A stretch of 43,840 nt of DNA from Massilia cavernae (GTDB taxonomy: Bacteria > Pseudomonadota > Gammaproteobacteria > Burkholderiales > Burkholderiaceae_D). The position numbers were made by a program, and so were the translations under genes. Positions 31,959-39,317 of this stretch are shown here, piece after piece; position 1 is the first letter of the stretch, and each line of letters starts with the position of its first letter. A model generated the notes under the pieces. The model was not told the origin of the DNA and did no database searches. It saw only the letters and a program-made list of their open reading frames with translations. Location: contig NZ_QYUP01000176.1 of assembly GCF_003590855.1 (NCBI RefSeq), positions 1 through 43,840 of the forward strand, in the 5' to 3' direction.

Positions 31959-32207
31959 CTAGCCCCCGCACGAACCGCAACAGCTACCGTTGGAATGATT
32001 TTGTTTTGCCCGGTGGCCGATGTCCGCCAACACGTTTTCAAGTTCCTGCTGCGATGTGCGGTCCTGATCGAAGTTGATGCCGACTGTGGATTTTTCTGAC
32101 TGGGCGTCGACCGCGTGGACGCCTGGTACGGCGCGCAATGCTCTTACCACCCGGCTGACGGCAGCCTCGTGCAGACTGGAGGCCAACTGAAGATTAATGT
32201 AGGTCAT
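31959..32207 (-). CDS. Small HMA-fold-like protein with Cys-rich C-terminus
   Basis: 82 aa from the ATG at 32205-32207 with GAGGGA upstream. MTYINLQLASSLHEAAVSRVVRALRAVPGV...VGINFDQDRTSQQELENVLADIGH has the beta-alpha-beta-beta-alpha-beta rhythm of heavy-metal-associated (HMA) domains. The usual N-terminal MxCxxC is missing; instead the tail ends NGSCCGSCGG. A metal chaperone role is inferred only from this. It has an ideal promoter: 18-bp operator (32283-32300) and GATAAT -10 (32257-32262). Divergent from the HemN-like gene. Confidence 0.65.
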   Translation of the reverse strand: MTYINLQLASSLHEAAVSRVVRALRAVPGVHAVDAQSEKSTVGINFDQDRTSQQELENVLADIGHRAKQNHSNGSCCGSCGG

Positions 32208-32256
32208 CGGTATTTCCCTCATATGTATTGGCGCGTCAATGCGCGCGTTGTGAGAC

Positions 32257-32300
32257 ATTATCGGATCAGCGTGCGCATGCTGCCTTAAAGCAGTTCAAGG
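32257..32300 (-). promoter_or_regulatory. Promoter of the Cys-tailed protein: 18-bp operator plus -10 box
   Basis: Operator 32283-32300 is identical in all 18 bases to the one before cytochrome c (8206-8223). GATAAT (minus strand, 32257-32262) lies exactly at the -10 position for an operator centred at -41.5. Confidence 0.7.
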
Positions 32301-32376
32301 TTTTCCTGAGCCTCGCGCCACGCCGCCACACGGCTATCGGAGACATGCTTTAACACTGAGAACGAGGCTGGCATTT

Positions 32377-32390
32377 TTGATGCATATCAA
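32377..32390 (+). promoter_or_regulatory. Perfect FNR box upstream of the HemN-like gene
   Basis: TTGATGCATATCAA, an exact TTGAT-N4-ATCAA palindrome, 57 bp before the ATG. Centre 32383.5 predicts a start near 32425; the -10 there (TAGTCT region) is weak, as expected for an activated promoter. Confidence 0.75.
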
Positions 32391-32446
32391 AGACTTTCCG
32401 GCACTCAATCCTTAGTCTCGTGACATGCTCAAACAGGATCAGTGTC

Positions 32447-33766
32447 ATGCAAGTCGTTAAACTACCTACCAACAAGACCACGCTACCAAGGACAGGAACA
32501 CTCAGGTCGACGGACTACGTCGCTGCATGCGATTCCGTATATCCGACCAGCGCTCACTTCAGCGACGATTTCACATACCGTGACTATCTTCATGCGGTCG
32601 CCGCACTGCGCATGCGCGGCCGCAGTAACGCGCTCGCCTTGTATTTCAACCTTCCATTTTTTGACGCGCACACATACAGCGGCGACAGCGGTAACGTCGT
32701 TTCCATCGGAAGCGAGAACGCGGCACTTTACCTGAGTTACCTTAAACGTGAAATCAAACTTCAAGGTCGGCTGTTAAGCGGCATGAACAGGGTGGAAGGT
32801 TTGCATTTCAGCGGCGCCCCGCTCTGCCTGAATCAAACTCAGCTGGAAGAACTGATGCTCCACGTGCATCGCTGGTTCAAGTTTGCACCGGGTAAAAAGG
32901 GCGAGTATTCCATCGAAGTTGACCCGTACCAAGTCGCGCCCGAACGGTTGTACGGCCTCCGCGAACTAGGTTTCAATCGTATCTGCCTGCTTGTAGGGTC
33001 TGGCAACATGGCAATGCATCACGGCGATGATCGCATTAAGCGGACCACCGGATTTCAGCCGATGATTGAAGTGTCCCGCGCAGCAGACTTCCGCTCAATC
33101 AAGGTCACCCTGGTTTGCAGCCCGTCGCAACGGCACCGGACATCCGACATGGACGCGCTCGCAGAGGTCATCAAGGCGAAACCCGATCGCATAGGAATAA
33201 CTTATCCTGCGCAAGCGCTGGACACCCGGCACCCCGTTCGTGCAGACGATGAGCTAATGGACATGTGCGCGAGGTCAGGATATATCCACGTCGGACTGGA
33301 CCAGTTTGCCTTACCTGCGGATGACTGGATCATCGCCCAAACCCAAGGCCGTTTGCATCATAACTTGTACGGCTACTCGACCCGGGCCGACATGAACCTC
33401 ATTTCATTCGGCGTCTCTGCCATTAGTTCGGTCGGCGGCAGCTATAGCCAGAATGTCCAGCGTTTCGATGCGTACTACGATTCTCTGGACAGAAACGAGT
33501 TGCCTGTCGCTCGTGGGATGCGGTTAAGCATTGACGACATCTTGCGCCGGACGATCGTAGAGATGCTGACGTGTCAGTTCGAGCTTTCGATTCCGGTGAT
33601 CGAGCAGGCGTTCTCGATTTCGTTCGCTGAATACTTCCAGCGGGAGTATCTGATGCTCGCCGAGTTCGAGCGTTGCGGCCTTGTCGCCATCGAGCTGGAA
33701 TGGCTGACCATCACAGCCACGGGGCGGAAACGGATTCGCGATATATCGATGGTTTTCTGCCGCTGA
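32447..33766 (+). CDS. HemN-like pseudoenzyme without radical-SAM cysteines
   Basis: 439 aa, uninterrupted and colinear with HemN (6693-8135). The cluster cysteines are gone: F72, T76 and G79 replace C78, C82 and C85 of HemN (YFNLPFFDAHTYSGDSG for YLHIPFCESLCYYCACN). The SAM motif LGGGTP is FSGAPL, and GVQDF and YGLP are also lost. The C-terminal HemN part remains: HHNLYGYSTRADMN, GVSAISSVGGSYSQN, LDRNELPVARGM. It cannot be a radical-SAM oxidase; a heme/porphyrin-binding, chaperone or regulatory role is possible. AGGA precedes the ATG. Its codon use looks less GC-rich than neighbours. Perfect FNR box upstream. Confidence 0.85.
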   Translation: MQVVKLPTNKTTLPRTGTLRSTDYVAACDSVYPTSAHFSDDFTYRDYLHAVAALRMRGRSNALALYFNLPFFDAHTYSGDSGNVVSIGSENAALYLSYLKREIKLQGRLLSGMNRVEGLHFSGAPLCLNQTQLEELMLHVHRWFKFAPGKKGEYSIEVDPYQVAPERLYGLRELGFNRICLLVGSGNMAMHHGDDRIKRTTGFQPMIEVSRAADFRSIKVTLVCSPSQRHRTSDMDALAEVIKAKPDRIGITYPAQALDTRHPVRADDELMDMCARSGYIHVGLDQFALPADDWIIAQTQGRLHHNLYGYSTRADMNLISFGVSAISSVGGSYSQNVQRFDAYYDSLDRNELPVARGMRLSIDDILRRTIVEMLTCQFELSIPVIEQAFSISFAEYFQREYLMLAEFERCGLVAIELEWLTITATGRKRIRDISMVFCR

Positions 33767-33863
33767 CTGCGCGATCGTTTGGCGACACGGATCAGTTCTT
33801 CAAAGGATCAAGCGGATGACCAGCGACGTATCGCAGCGGCGTGCCGCCAGCACCGGCAACACT

Positions 33864-34589
33864 TCACTCCAGGTTCTCGTGATGGCCGCCGACGCCTTTC
33901 TTCCAGTAGGCCGATACCCGCATCGCCCCCTTTGGCAGGTTCTTCTCCGCGAGATGCTTGCGGATCTCCTTCATTGCCCAAGCCTCGCCTGCGCACCACG
34001 CGAAACCTTCACCTTCGGGAAGTTCCATGTCCTGGATGGCCGTCACCAGTTCGTCATCGCTGCCGACCCATCGCACGTCTAGTTCGGCATCGGTGGCCGG
34101 CACGATCCGGTCATCCACTGCGGCAGCGGCGACGACGATGACTTTCACCCGGATCGGCAGTTCTGCGAGGCGCCGGCGAATCGCGGGCAGGGCGGTGGCG
34201 TCGCCCGCGAGCAGGTGCCAGTCAAAGTCGGCCGGCACGATCATCGAGCCGCGCGGCCCGCCGATGGTGGCGGATTGCCCCGGCACCGCCTGGCGTGCCC
34301 AGGCCGATGCCTTTCCTTCCCCATGCAGGGCGAACTCGATCGTCAGTTCGCATGCATCGGCGTCAAAGCGGCGCGGCGTATAGTCGCGCCATACCACTTC
34401 ACCGCCGGCATCGACGAACATGAACTTGACATGGTCGTCGAATCCCCGCGATTCGAAACCGGCCAGGCTGCTGCCGCCGAAAGTAATGCTGACAAAGTGG
34501 GCGCCAAGCGGCTCAACCCGGCGGACGGCGACATCGCGCTTGTGCAATTCATAACGTACGCGCTCCACAATTCGTTGTGAGGTATGCAT
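33864..34589 (-). CDS. Siderophore-interacting FAD-dependent reductase (SIP/ViuB family)
   Basis: 241 aa. N-terminal FAD-binding barrel with DYTPRRFDADACELTIEFALHG (the R-x-Y-T type motif) and GPRGSMIVPADFDWHLLAGDATALPAIRRRL. The C-terminal NAD(P)H domain ends with FAWCAGEAWAMKEIRKHL and YWKKGVGGHHE. These cytoplasmic enzymes release iron from ferric siderophores by reduction. Divergent from a marR gene, which probably controls it through the 34.6-kb intergenic repeats. The left neighbour, 33767-33863, holds nothing evident. Confidence 0.88.
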   Translation of the reverse strand: MHTSQRIVERVRYELHKRDVAVRRVEPLGAHFVSITFGGSSLAGFESRGFDDHVKFMFVDAGGEVVWRDYTPRRFDADACELTIEFALHGEGKASAWARQAVPGQSATIGGPRGSMIVPADFDWHLLAGDATALPAIRRRLAELPIRVKVIVVAAAAVDDRIVPATDAELDVRWVGSDDELVTAIQDMELPEGEGFAWCAGEAWAMKEIRKHLAEKNLPKGAMRVSAYWKKGVGGHHENLE

Positions 34590-34597
34590 CAGGACTC

Positions 34598-34707
34598 CAA
34601 TGGTTGATAATGTCTCCTATTGTCGGAAAATTGGTTGATATAGTCAACTACATTTTTCTCGCGCACCGGGACGTCTTTCCGTAGCGCCCCCAATCGTTGA
34701 TAATGTC
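34598..34707. repeat. Direct repeats and palindrome between SIP and marR genes
   Basis: A 17-bp direct repeat occurs at 34598-34614 (CAATGGTTGATAATGTC) and 34691-34707 (CAATCGTTGATAATGTC), one mismatch, each next to one start codon. Between them is the perfect palindrome GTTGATATAGTCAAC (34634-34648). All share GTTGAT, so they look like three binding sites of one repressor, most simply the adjacent MarR protein. Confidence 0.65.
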
Positions 34708-34710
34708 GTG

Positions 34711-35193
34711 ATGATGAGAATGCCAGCTGACAAAGCGGATCCCTCCGGCGCGGTATCGCCTGCCGATGTATTCGAAGCAATTCACGGGATCATGCACGCA
34801 CACCGCTCCCAGTTGTTCCGGACTTCGCGCGATGGTGGCTTAGAGCTCGCCCACATGGAGCACAAGGTGCTTGGGTTCTTCGCGCGCCATCCGGGCGCGA
34901 CCCAGACCGATCTTGGCGTTCACTCGGGCCGGGACAAGGCACAGCTGGCGCGGCTTGTCCGCAGCCTGCGCGACAAGGGCCTGCTGGACGCCCGAGCCGA
35001 CGACGCCGACCGGCGCAGCACCCGGCTGTTCCTGACGCCGGCAGGGCAGGCGGCGCATGACGCCATGCGCCTGCAAGGCAACGACCTTGCCGACCGCGCC
35101 TTCGCCGGCCTGAGCGGCGAGGAATGCAAGGCGCTCGCCGCGCTTCTCAGCCGGGTTCGCGCGAACCTGGACGCCGCCACAGGCGGCGGCTGA
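34711..35193 (+). CDS. MarR-family transcriptional regulator
   Basis: 160 aa if started at 34711; GTG 34708 and ATGs at 34714 and 34720 are also possible, and no ribosome site is visible, so the message may be nearly leaderless. Winged helix: LELAHMEHKVLGFFARHPGATQTDLGVHSGRDKAQLARLVRSLRDKGLL, wing DADRRSTRLFLTPAG, with helices for dimerisation at both ends. It probably represses itself and the divergent SIP gene. Confidence 0.85.
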   Translation: MMRMPADKADPSGAVSPADVFEAIHGIMHAHRSQLFRTSRDGGLELAHMEHKVLGFFARHPGATQTDLGVHSGRDKAQLARLVRSLRDKGLLDARADDADRRSTRLFLTPAGQAAHDAMRLQGNDLADRAFAGLSGEECKALAALLSRVRANLDAATGGG

Positions 35194-35276
35194 CGCCATT
35201 CCACGACAACCCCAACGGCTGCACGATCTATTTGCAGCCACGCCACGACAACCCACAAGAAAACGAGACAAACCGA

Positions 35277-36674
35277 ATGAGCCTTTTCCGCACTAAAAAC
35301 CTGGACCACATGGTGGCGCAAAGCCGCGTTCCCGGGGGCTTGCACAAAGTCCTGGGACCAGCCGACCTTGTCCTGATGGGCATCGGCGCCATCGTCGGCA
35401 CCGGCATCTTCGTATTGACCGGCACGGGTGCGCTCACCGCCGGCCCGGCACTGACGCTGTCCTTTGTCATTGCCGCCGTGGCCTGCGGCCTCGCCGCGCT
35501 GTGCTACGCCGAATTCGCTTCGACCGTACCGGTCGCCGGTTCCATCTACACCTACACCTATGCCACCATGGGCGAGATGGTCGCCTGGATGATCGGCTGG
35601 GACCTGCTGCTGGAATACGGGCTGGCGACGTCGGCCGTGTCGGTCGGCTGGTCCGGCTACTTCCAGTCGCTCATCGGCGGCTTCGGCATTCACTTGCCGG
35701 CGGCGCTGACCGCAGCCCCCGGCGCTGTTCCCGGCGTGGACACGGTGATGAACCTGCCGGCGCTGATCATCATGCTGGTCCTGACCTCCTTGCTTTCCCT
35801 GGGGGTGCGGGAGTCGGCGCGCCTGAACAGCATCATGGTGATCATCAAGGTCGGCGTGGTCTTGCTGTTCATTTTTGTCGGCGCGCGCCATGTGCAACCC
35901 GCCAACTGGCAGCCGTTCATGCCCTTCGGGATGAGCGGGACCATGAGTGCGGCGGCGCTGGTGTTCTTCGCCTTTATCGGTTTCGACGCCGTGACGTCGG
36001 CGGCGGAAGAGGTCAAGCGGCCCGAACGCGACCTTCCGATCGGCATTATCGGCTCCCTCGCCGTTTGCACGGTGCTGTACGTGGTGGTGTCGGCGATCAT
36101 GACTGGCATCGTGCCATACCAAAACTTCGCCGGTGTCGACCATCCGGTGTCGCTCGCGCTGCAGTACGCGAAGGAGAACTGGGTGGCCGGCTTTGTCGAC
36201 CTGGGCGCGATCGTCGGCATGACGACCGTGATCCTGGTGATGAGCTTTGGCCAGACCCGCATCATCTTCGCGATGGCGCGCGACGGCTTGCTGCCAAAGC
36301 GCCTGGCGACCATTCATCCGAAATACGGCACCCCGTTCCTGGCGACGTGGATCGTCGGCATCGTGTTCGGCCTGATCGCAGCCTTCGTTCCTCTGAACGT
36401 GCTGGCCGAGCTGATCAACATCGGCACGCTGGCGGCCTTCTGCCTGGTATCGGTCGCCGTGATCGTCCTTCGCAAGAAGCGCCCGGACCTGCACCGCGCA
36501 TTCCGCTGCCCTGGCGTTCCATATGTGCCTGCGCTCGCCATCGTGGCCTGCGTGGCCCTGATGACCTTCCTGAGCAAGTCGACCTGGATCGCGTTCGGTA
36601 TCTGGCTCGTCCTGGGCCTCGCGGTATATTTCATCTATTCGCGCCGCAATTCGGTCTTGCATCCGGCTGAATAA
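35277..36674 (+). CDS. APC-family amino acid permease (cationic amino acid transporter type)
   Basis: 465 aa with 12 membrane helices. GIGAIVGTGIFVLTGTGA in helix 1 is the substrate-binding motif of the APC superfamily; FFAFIGFDAVTSAAEEVKRPERDLPIGI is the helix 6-7 signature of the YfnA/CAT branch. Start at 35277; the frame further upstream overlaps marR and looks like noise. It lies 83 bp after marR in the same direction and is closed by a hairpin terminator. Substrate not determined. Confidence 0.88.
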   Translation: MSLFRTKNLDHMVAQSRVPGGLHKVLGPADLVLMGIGAIVGTGIFVLTGTGALTAGPALTLSFVIAAVACGLAALCYAEFASTVPVAGSIYTYTYATMGEMVAWMIGWDLLLEYGLATSAVSVGWSGYFQSLIGGFGIHLPAALTAAPGAVPGVDTVMNLPALIIMLVLTSLLSLGVRESARLNSIMVIIKVGVVLLFIFVGARHVQPANWQPFMPFGMSGTMSAAALVFFAFIGFDAVTSAAEEVKRPERDLPIGIIGSLAVCTVLYVVVSAIMTGIVPYQNFAGVDHPVSLALQYAKENWVAGFVDLGAIVGMTTVILVMSFGQTRIIFAMARDGLLPKRLATIHPKYGTPFLATWIVGIVFGLIAAFVPLNVLAELINIGTLAAFCLVSVAVIVLRKKRPDLHRAFRCPGVPYVPALAIVACVALMTFLSKSTWIAFGIWLVLGLAVYFIYSRRNSVLHPAE

Positions 36675-36684
36675 GCTCTTGAAA

Positions 36685-36710
36685 TAGCCCACCGCTGCGT
36701 GGGCTACCGT
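36685..36710. terminator. Intrinsic terminator between the permease and the PEGA gene
   Basis: 8-bp stem TAGCCCAC/GTGGGCTA, loop CGCTGC, followed closely by TTTT on the plus strand. It lies between convergent genes. Confidence 0.75.
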
Positions 36711-36732
36711 TTTCATCGTACTTGCCGCCCGA

Positions 36733-37815
36733 TTAGCGGAACTCGTGCGAAATCGTTCCCCACTTGTTCCTGCCGGCATTAACGGTGATCACATGGCTGC
36801 GCTGGCTGGGATTTTCGATGCGAATCGTGCGCTTGCCGTTTGTGAGTTTCAGGTACTTCATCGGGGGACTGACACCGCGCTTTTCGCCGTCGACGTAAAC
36901 CGTGCCCCATGGTTTGATTTGCAGTGTATAGATTGTGCCTGGGCCCGAGCGATCCTGCGTGACGGTGTTCGCGGCCTTGGCGACACCAGCATCGACGGCC
37001 CTCGCGGCTGCGGGTTTTGCGGCGTCAATGTTTTGCGACGGTGGAGTCGCAGGGACTGGCGACCGGGCTGCCGCCTGGGTGGCGGGCGGATCGCCCGGAA
37101 CGATCGCGGGCGCGAGTGCTACGCCCCGGGCCGGAGCCGGCACCGTGGCCTGTGGCCGGCCTTCGAGCGCGCCTGCCTGCCGGCCGAGTTGATACGTGCC
37201 GTATCCCACCGCTGCCAGCACGCATGCAGCGACCCCGGCCAGCACCAGGCCGCGCGGCCCCTGGCGCGCGAGCGCCCCCGCCGGTGGCAATGCATCTTCC
37301 GGTTCCGCTTGCGCTTGCGGCGACACCAGGGATGCAGGCGGCGCCGGCGGCGCCACCTGTTCTTCCAGCAGGTCGCGTAGCGCGTCGATGCTCTGGGGCC
37401 GCAGGACACGCTCGCCCCAGAGGCAGCTGTCGACCGCGGCGAGCAGTGACGTGCTGTATGCCGGCAAGCGACGGCCGGCCAGCGGCTCGCGCGGCGGCGC
37501 TTCTTCGGTAATGGCGTAGTGGATCACCGACGCCAGCGCCTTCAGGTCGACCGTGATGGCGGGTTGGTAATCCGGATTCGGATTATTCGAAGGCAGCAGC
37601 TCCGCGATGGCGTCGTCGTACACGACAATGGTATCGGGCATGATGATCCGGTGCGGCATTTGCATCGCCTGCTGCATTTGGATCGAGCGCAGCACCTGCT
37701 TCAAGACTTTCCGGCACCAGGCATCGGTCACCAGTTCGGGTGTCTCCTCGACGACGTCCCTGAGTGTGCGGCCATCTGGATGGTGGTGCGAATGTGCTCG
37801 GGCGGTGTGCATCAT
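36733..37815 (-). CDS. PEGA-domain membrane protein with kinase-like N-terminus
   Basis: 360 aa. Residues 1-165 resemble the C-lobe of Ser/Thr protein kinases (TLRDVVEE, VLKQVLRSIQMQQAMQMPHRIIMPDTIVV, DLKALASVIHYAITEE, RRLPAYSTSLLAAVDSCLW, RPQSIDALRDLL), but the glycine loop, the catalytic HRD and DFG are absent. A single membrane helix (about 190-210) is followed by a Pro/Ala-rich linker. A PEGA domain ends it (PWGTVYVDGEKRGVSPP, LTNGKRTIRIENP). It looks like a pseudokinase tethered in the membrane with a periplasmic PEGA domain. Partner unknown. Confidence 0.7.
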   Translation of the reverse strand: MMHTARAHSHHHPDGRTLRDVVEETPELVTDAWCRKVLKQVLRSIQMQQAMQMPHRIIMPDTIVVYDDAIAELLPSNNPNPDYQPAITVDLKALASVIHYAITEEAPPREPLAGRRLPAYSTSLLAAVDSCLWGERVLRPQSIDALRDLLEEQVAPPAPPASLVSPQAQAEPEDALPPAGALARQGPRGLVLAGVAACVLAAVGYGTYQLGRQAGALEGRPQATVPAPARGVALAPAIVPGDPPATQAAARSPVPATPPSQNIDAAKPAAARAVDAGVAKAANTVTQDRSGPGTIYTLQIKPWGTVYVDGEKRGVSPPMKYLKLTNGKRTIRIENPSQRSHVITVNAGRNKWGTISHEFR

Positions 37816-37985
37816 CGTCGTCTTCCCATCAAATTTGTTGACAGAAATGATGACATATTTGCAGCATATTGTTCCTCATTTATTTGCAAGTGTTGCATCG
37901 CCGCGAAGGAGTTGCGGCCCGTCATCGAACGATTCATATGAAGAACACGTCCGACGAACGTGAGCGGGCGATCCCCCGCGCCGAC

Positions 37986-38011
37986 AAGTTAATTGTTAAG
38001 TAGAAGTTAAT
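37986..38011 (+). promoter_or_regulatory. AAGTTAAT direct repeats upstream of ttuC
   Basis: AAGTTAAT occurs at 37986-37993 and 38004-38011, 18 bp apart, in the otherwise gene-free 285-bp stretch 37816-38100. A candidate operator for the tartrate genes; no regulator gene is nearby. Confidence 0.35.
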
Positions 38012-38100
38012 AATGGATTGAATTTTGCAGGATTTATTGCTCGCATCCAGCGTTTAAAGTGCATGCACGACATCAACACCACCACACTGGAGACAGCACA

Positions 38101-39189
38101 ATGAAGACCTACCAAATCGCAACCATCCCTGGCGACGGCATCGGCAAGGAAGTAGTTCCAGCAGGCCGGCAGGTGCTGGAAGCGCTGGCCGCGTCCGGCA
38201 CCACCTACAAGTTCGCATTCGAAGATTTCGACTGGGGCGGCGACTACTACCGCAAGCACGGCGTGATGATGCCGGCCGATGGCCTGGACGCGCTGCGCAC
38301 CAAGGATGCCATCCTGTTCGGTTCCGCCGGCGACCCGGACATCGCCGACCACATCACCCTGTGGGGCCTGCGCCTGAAGATCTGCCAGGGCTTCGACCAG
38401 TACGCCAACGTGCGCCCGACCCGCATCCTGCCCGGCATCGACGGCCCGCTGAAGCGCTGCCGCGCGGAAGACCTGAACTGGGTCATCGTCCGCGAAAACT
38501 CGGAAGGTGAGTACTCGGGCGTGGGCGGCCGCGTGCACCAGGGCCACCCGATCGAAGCCGCGACCGACGTCAGCATGATGACCCGCGTCGGCGTCGAGCG
38601 CATCCTGCGCTACGCATTCAAGCTGGCGCAATCGCGTCCACGCAAGCTGCTCACGGTAATCACCAAGAGTAACGCACAGCGCCACGCCATGGTGATGTGG
38701 GATGAGATCGCGCTGGAAGTGTCGCGTGAATTCCCGGATGTTAAGTGGGACAAGGAACTGGTCGACGCAGCCACCGCCCGCATGGTCAACCGCCCGGCCA
38801 CCCTGGACACGATCGTCGCCACCAACCTGCACGCCGACATCCTGAGCGACCTGGCGGCGGCGCTGGCCGGCAGCCTGGGCATCGCCCCGACCGGCAATAT
38901 CGATCCGGAACGCCGCTATCCGTCGATGTTCGAGCCGATCCACGGTTCCGCCTTCGACATCATGGGCAAGGGCCTGGCCAACCCGATCGGCACCTTCTGG
39001 TCGGTCGTCATGCTGCTCGAGCACCTTGGCGAAACCGAAGCCGCGCAGCAGGTCATGCAGGCGATCGAAAGCGTGACCAGCACGCCGGCCCTGCATACCC
39101 GCGACCTGGGCGGCACCGCCAACACGGCCGACGTCACCAAGGCAGTGTGCGACTACCTCAGCGCCCGGCGCGAGCGCGCAGCAGCGTAA
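38101..39189 (+). CDS. ttuC: Tartrate dehydrogenase / D-malate dehydrogenase
   Basis: 362 aa of the isopropylmalate/isocitrate dehydrogenase family, NAD-dependent, Mn/Mg-requiring. [17 protein letters not shown] at the start; [31 protein letters not shown], the metal-binding [20 protein letters not shown] and [32 protein letters not shown] are all TtuC-type. It oxidises tartrate to oxaloglycolate, or decarboxylates D-malate or meso-tartrate. GGAG-type site precedes the ATG at 38101. First gene of ttuC-dctA-ttuD-pyk, though a terminator follows it. Confidence 0.92.
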   Translation: MKTYQIATIPGDGIGKEVVPAGRQVLEALAASGTTYKFAFEDFDWGGDYYRKHGVMMPADGLDALRTKDAILFGSAGDPDIADHITLWGLRLKICQGFDQYANVRPTRILPGIDGPLKRCRAEDLNWVIVRENSEGEYSGVGGRVHQGHPIEAATDVSMMTRVGVERILRYAFKLAQSRPRKLLTVITKSNAQRHAMVMWDEIALEVSREFPDVKWDKELVDAATARMVNRPATLDTIVATNLHADILSDLAAALAGSLGIAPTGNIDPERRYPSMFEPIHGSAFDIMGKGLANPIGTFWSVVMLLEHLGETEAAQQVMQAIESVTSTPALHTRDLGGTANTADVTKAVCDYLSARRERAAA

Positions 39190-39203
39190 GGAGCATTGTT
39201 CAC

Positions 39204-39228
39204 GGGGCCGCACCATGCGGCCCCTTTT
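39204..39228 (+). terminator. Intrinsic terminator after ttuC
   Basis: Perfect 8-bp GC stem GGGGCCGC/GCGGCCCC, loop ACCAT, then TTTT; 15 bp after the ttuC stop. dctA probably has its own promoter in 39229-39317 or relies on read-through. Confidence 0.85.
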
Positions 39229-39317
39229 GCTGTACAGGCGTCACACGCCATTCCGCCCTACCGGCCAGACGAGCCCCGGAGGGGACGCCGGAAGCAGCAC
39301 AGATAACAGGAGACATC

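Noticed and set aside
31732..31980. 82-codon frame upstream of the crp2-side DUF2249 gene
   Set aside because: No ribosome site, biased Arg/Pro composition and it overlaps the 3' end of the Cys-tailed protein gene.
34920..36779. 619-codon frame opposite marR and the permease
   Set aside because: Low-complexity Gln/Asp/His/Arg composition typical of the antisense of membrane-protein codons.
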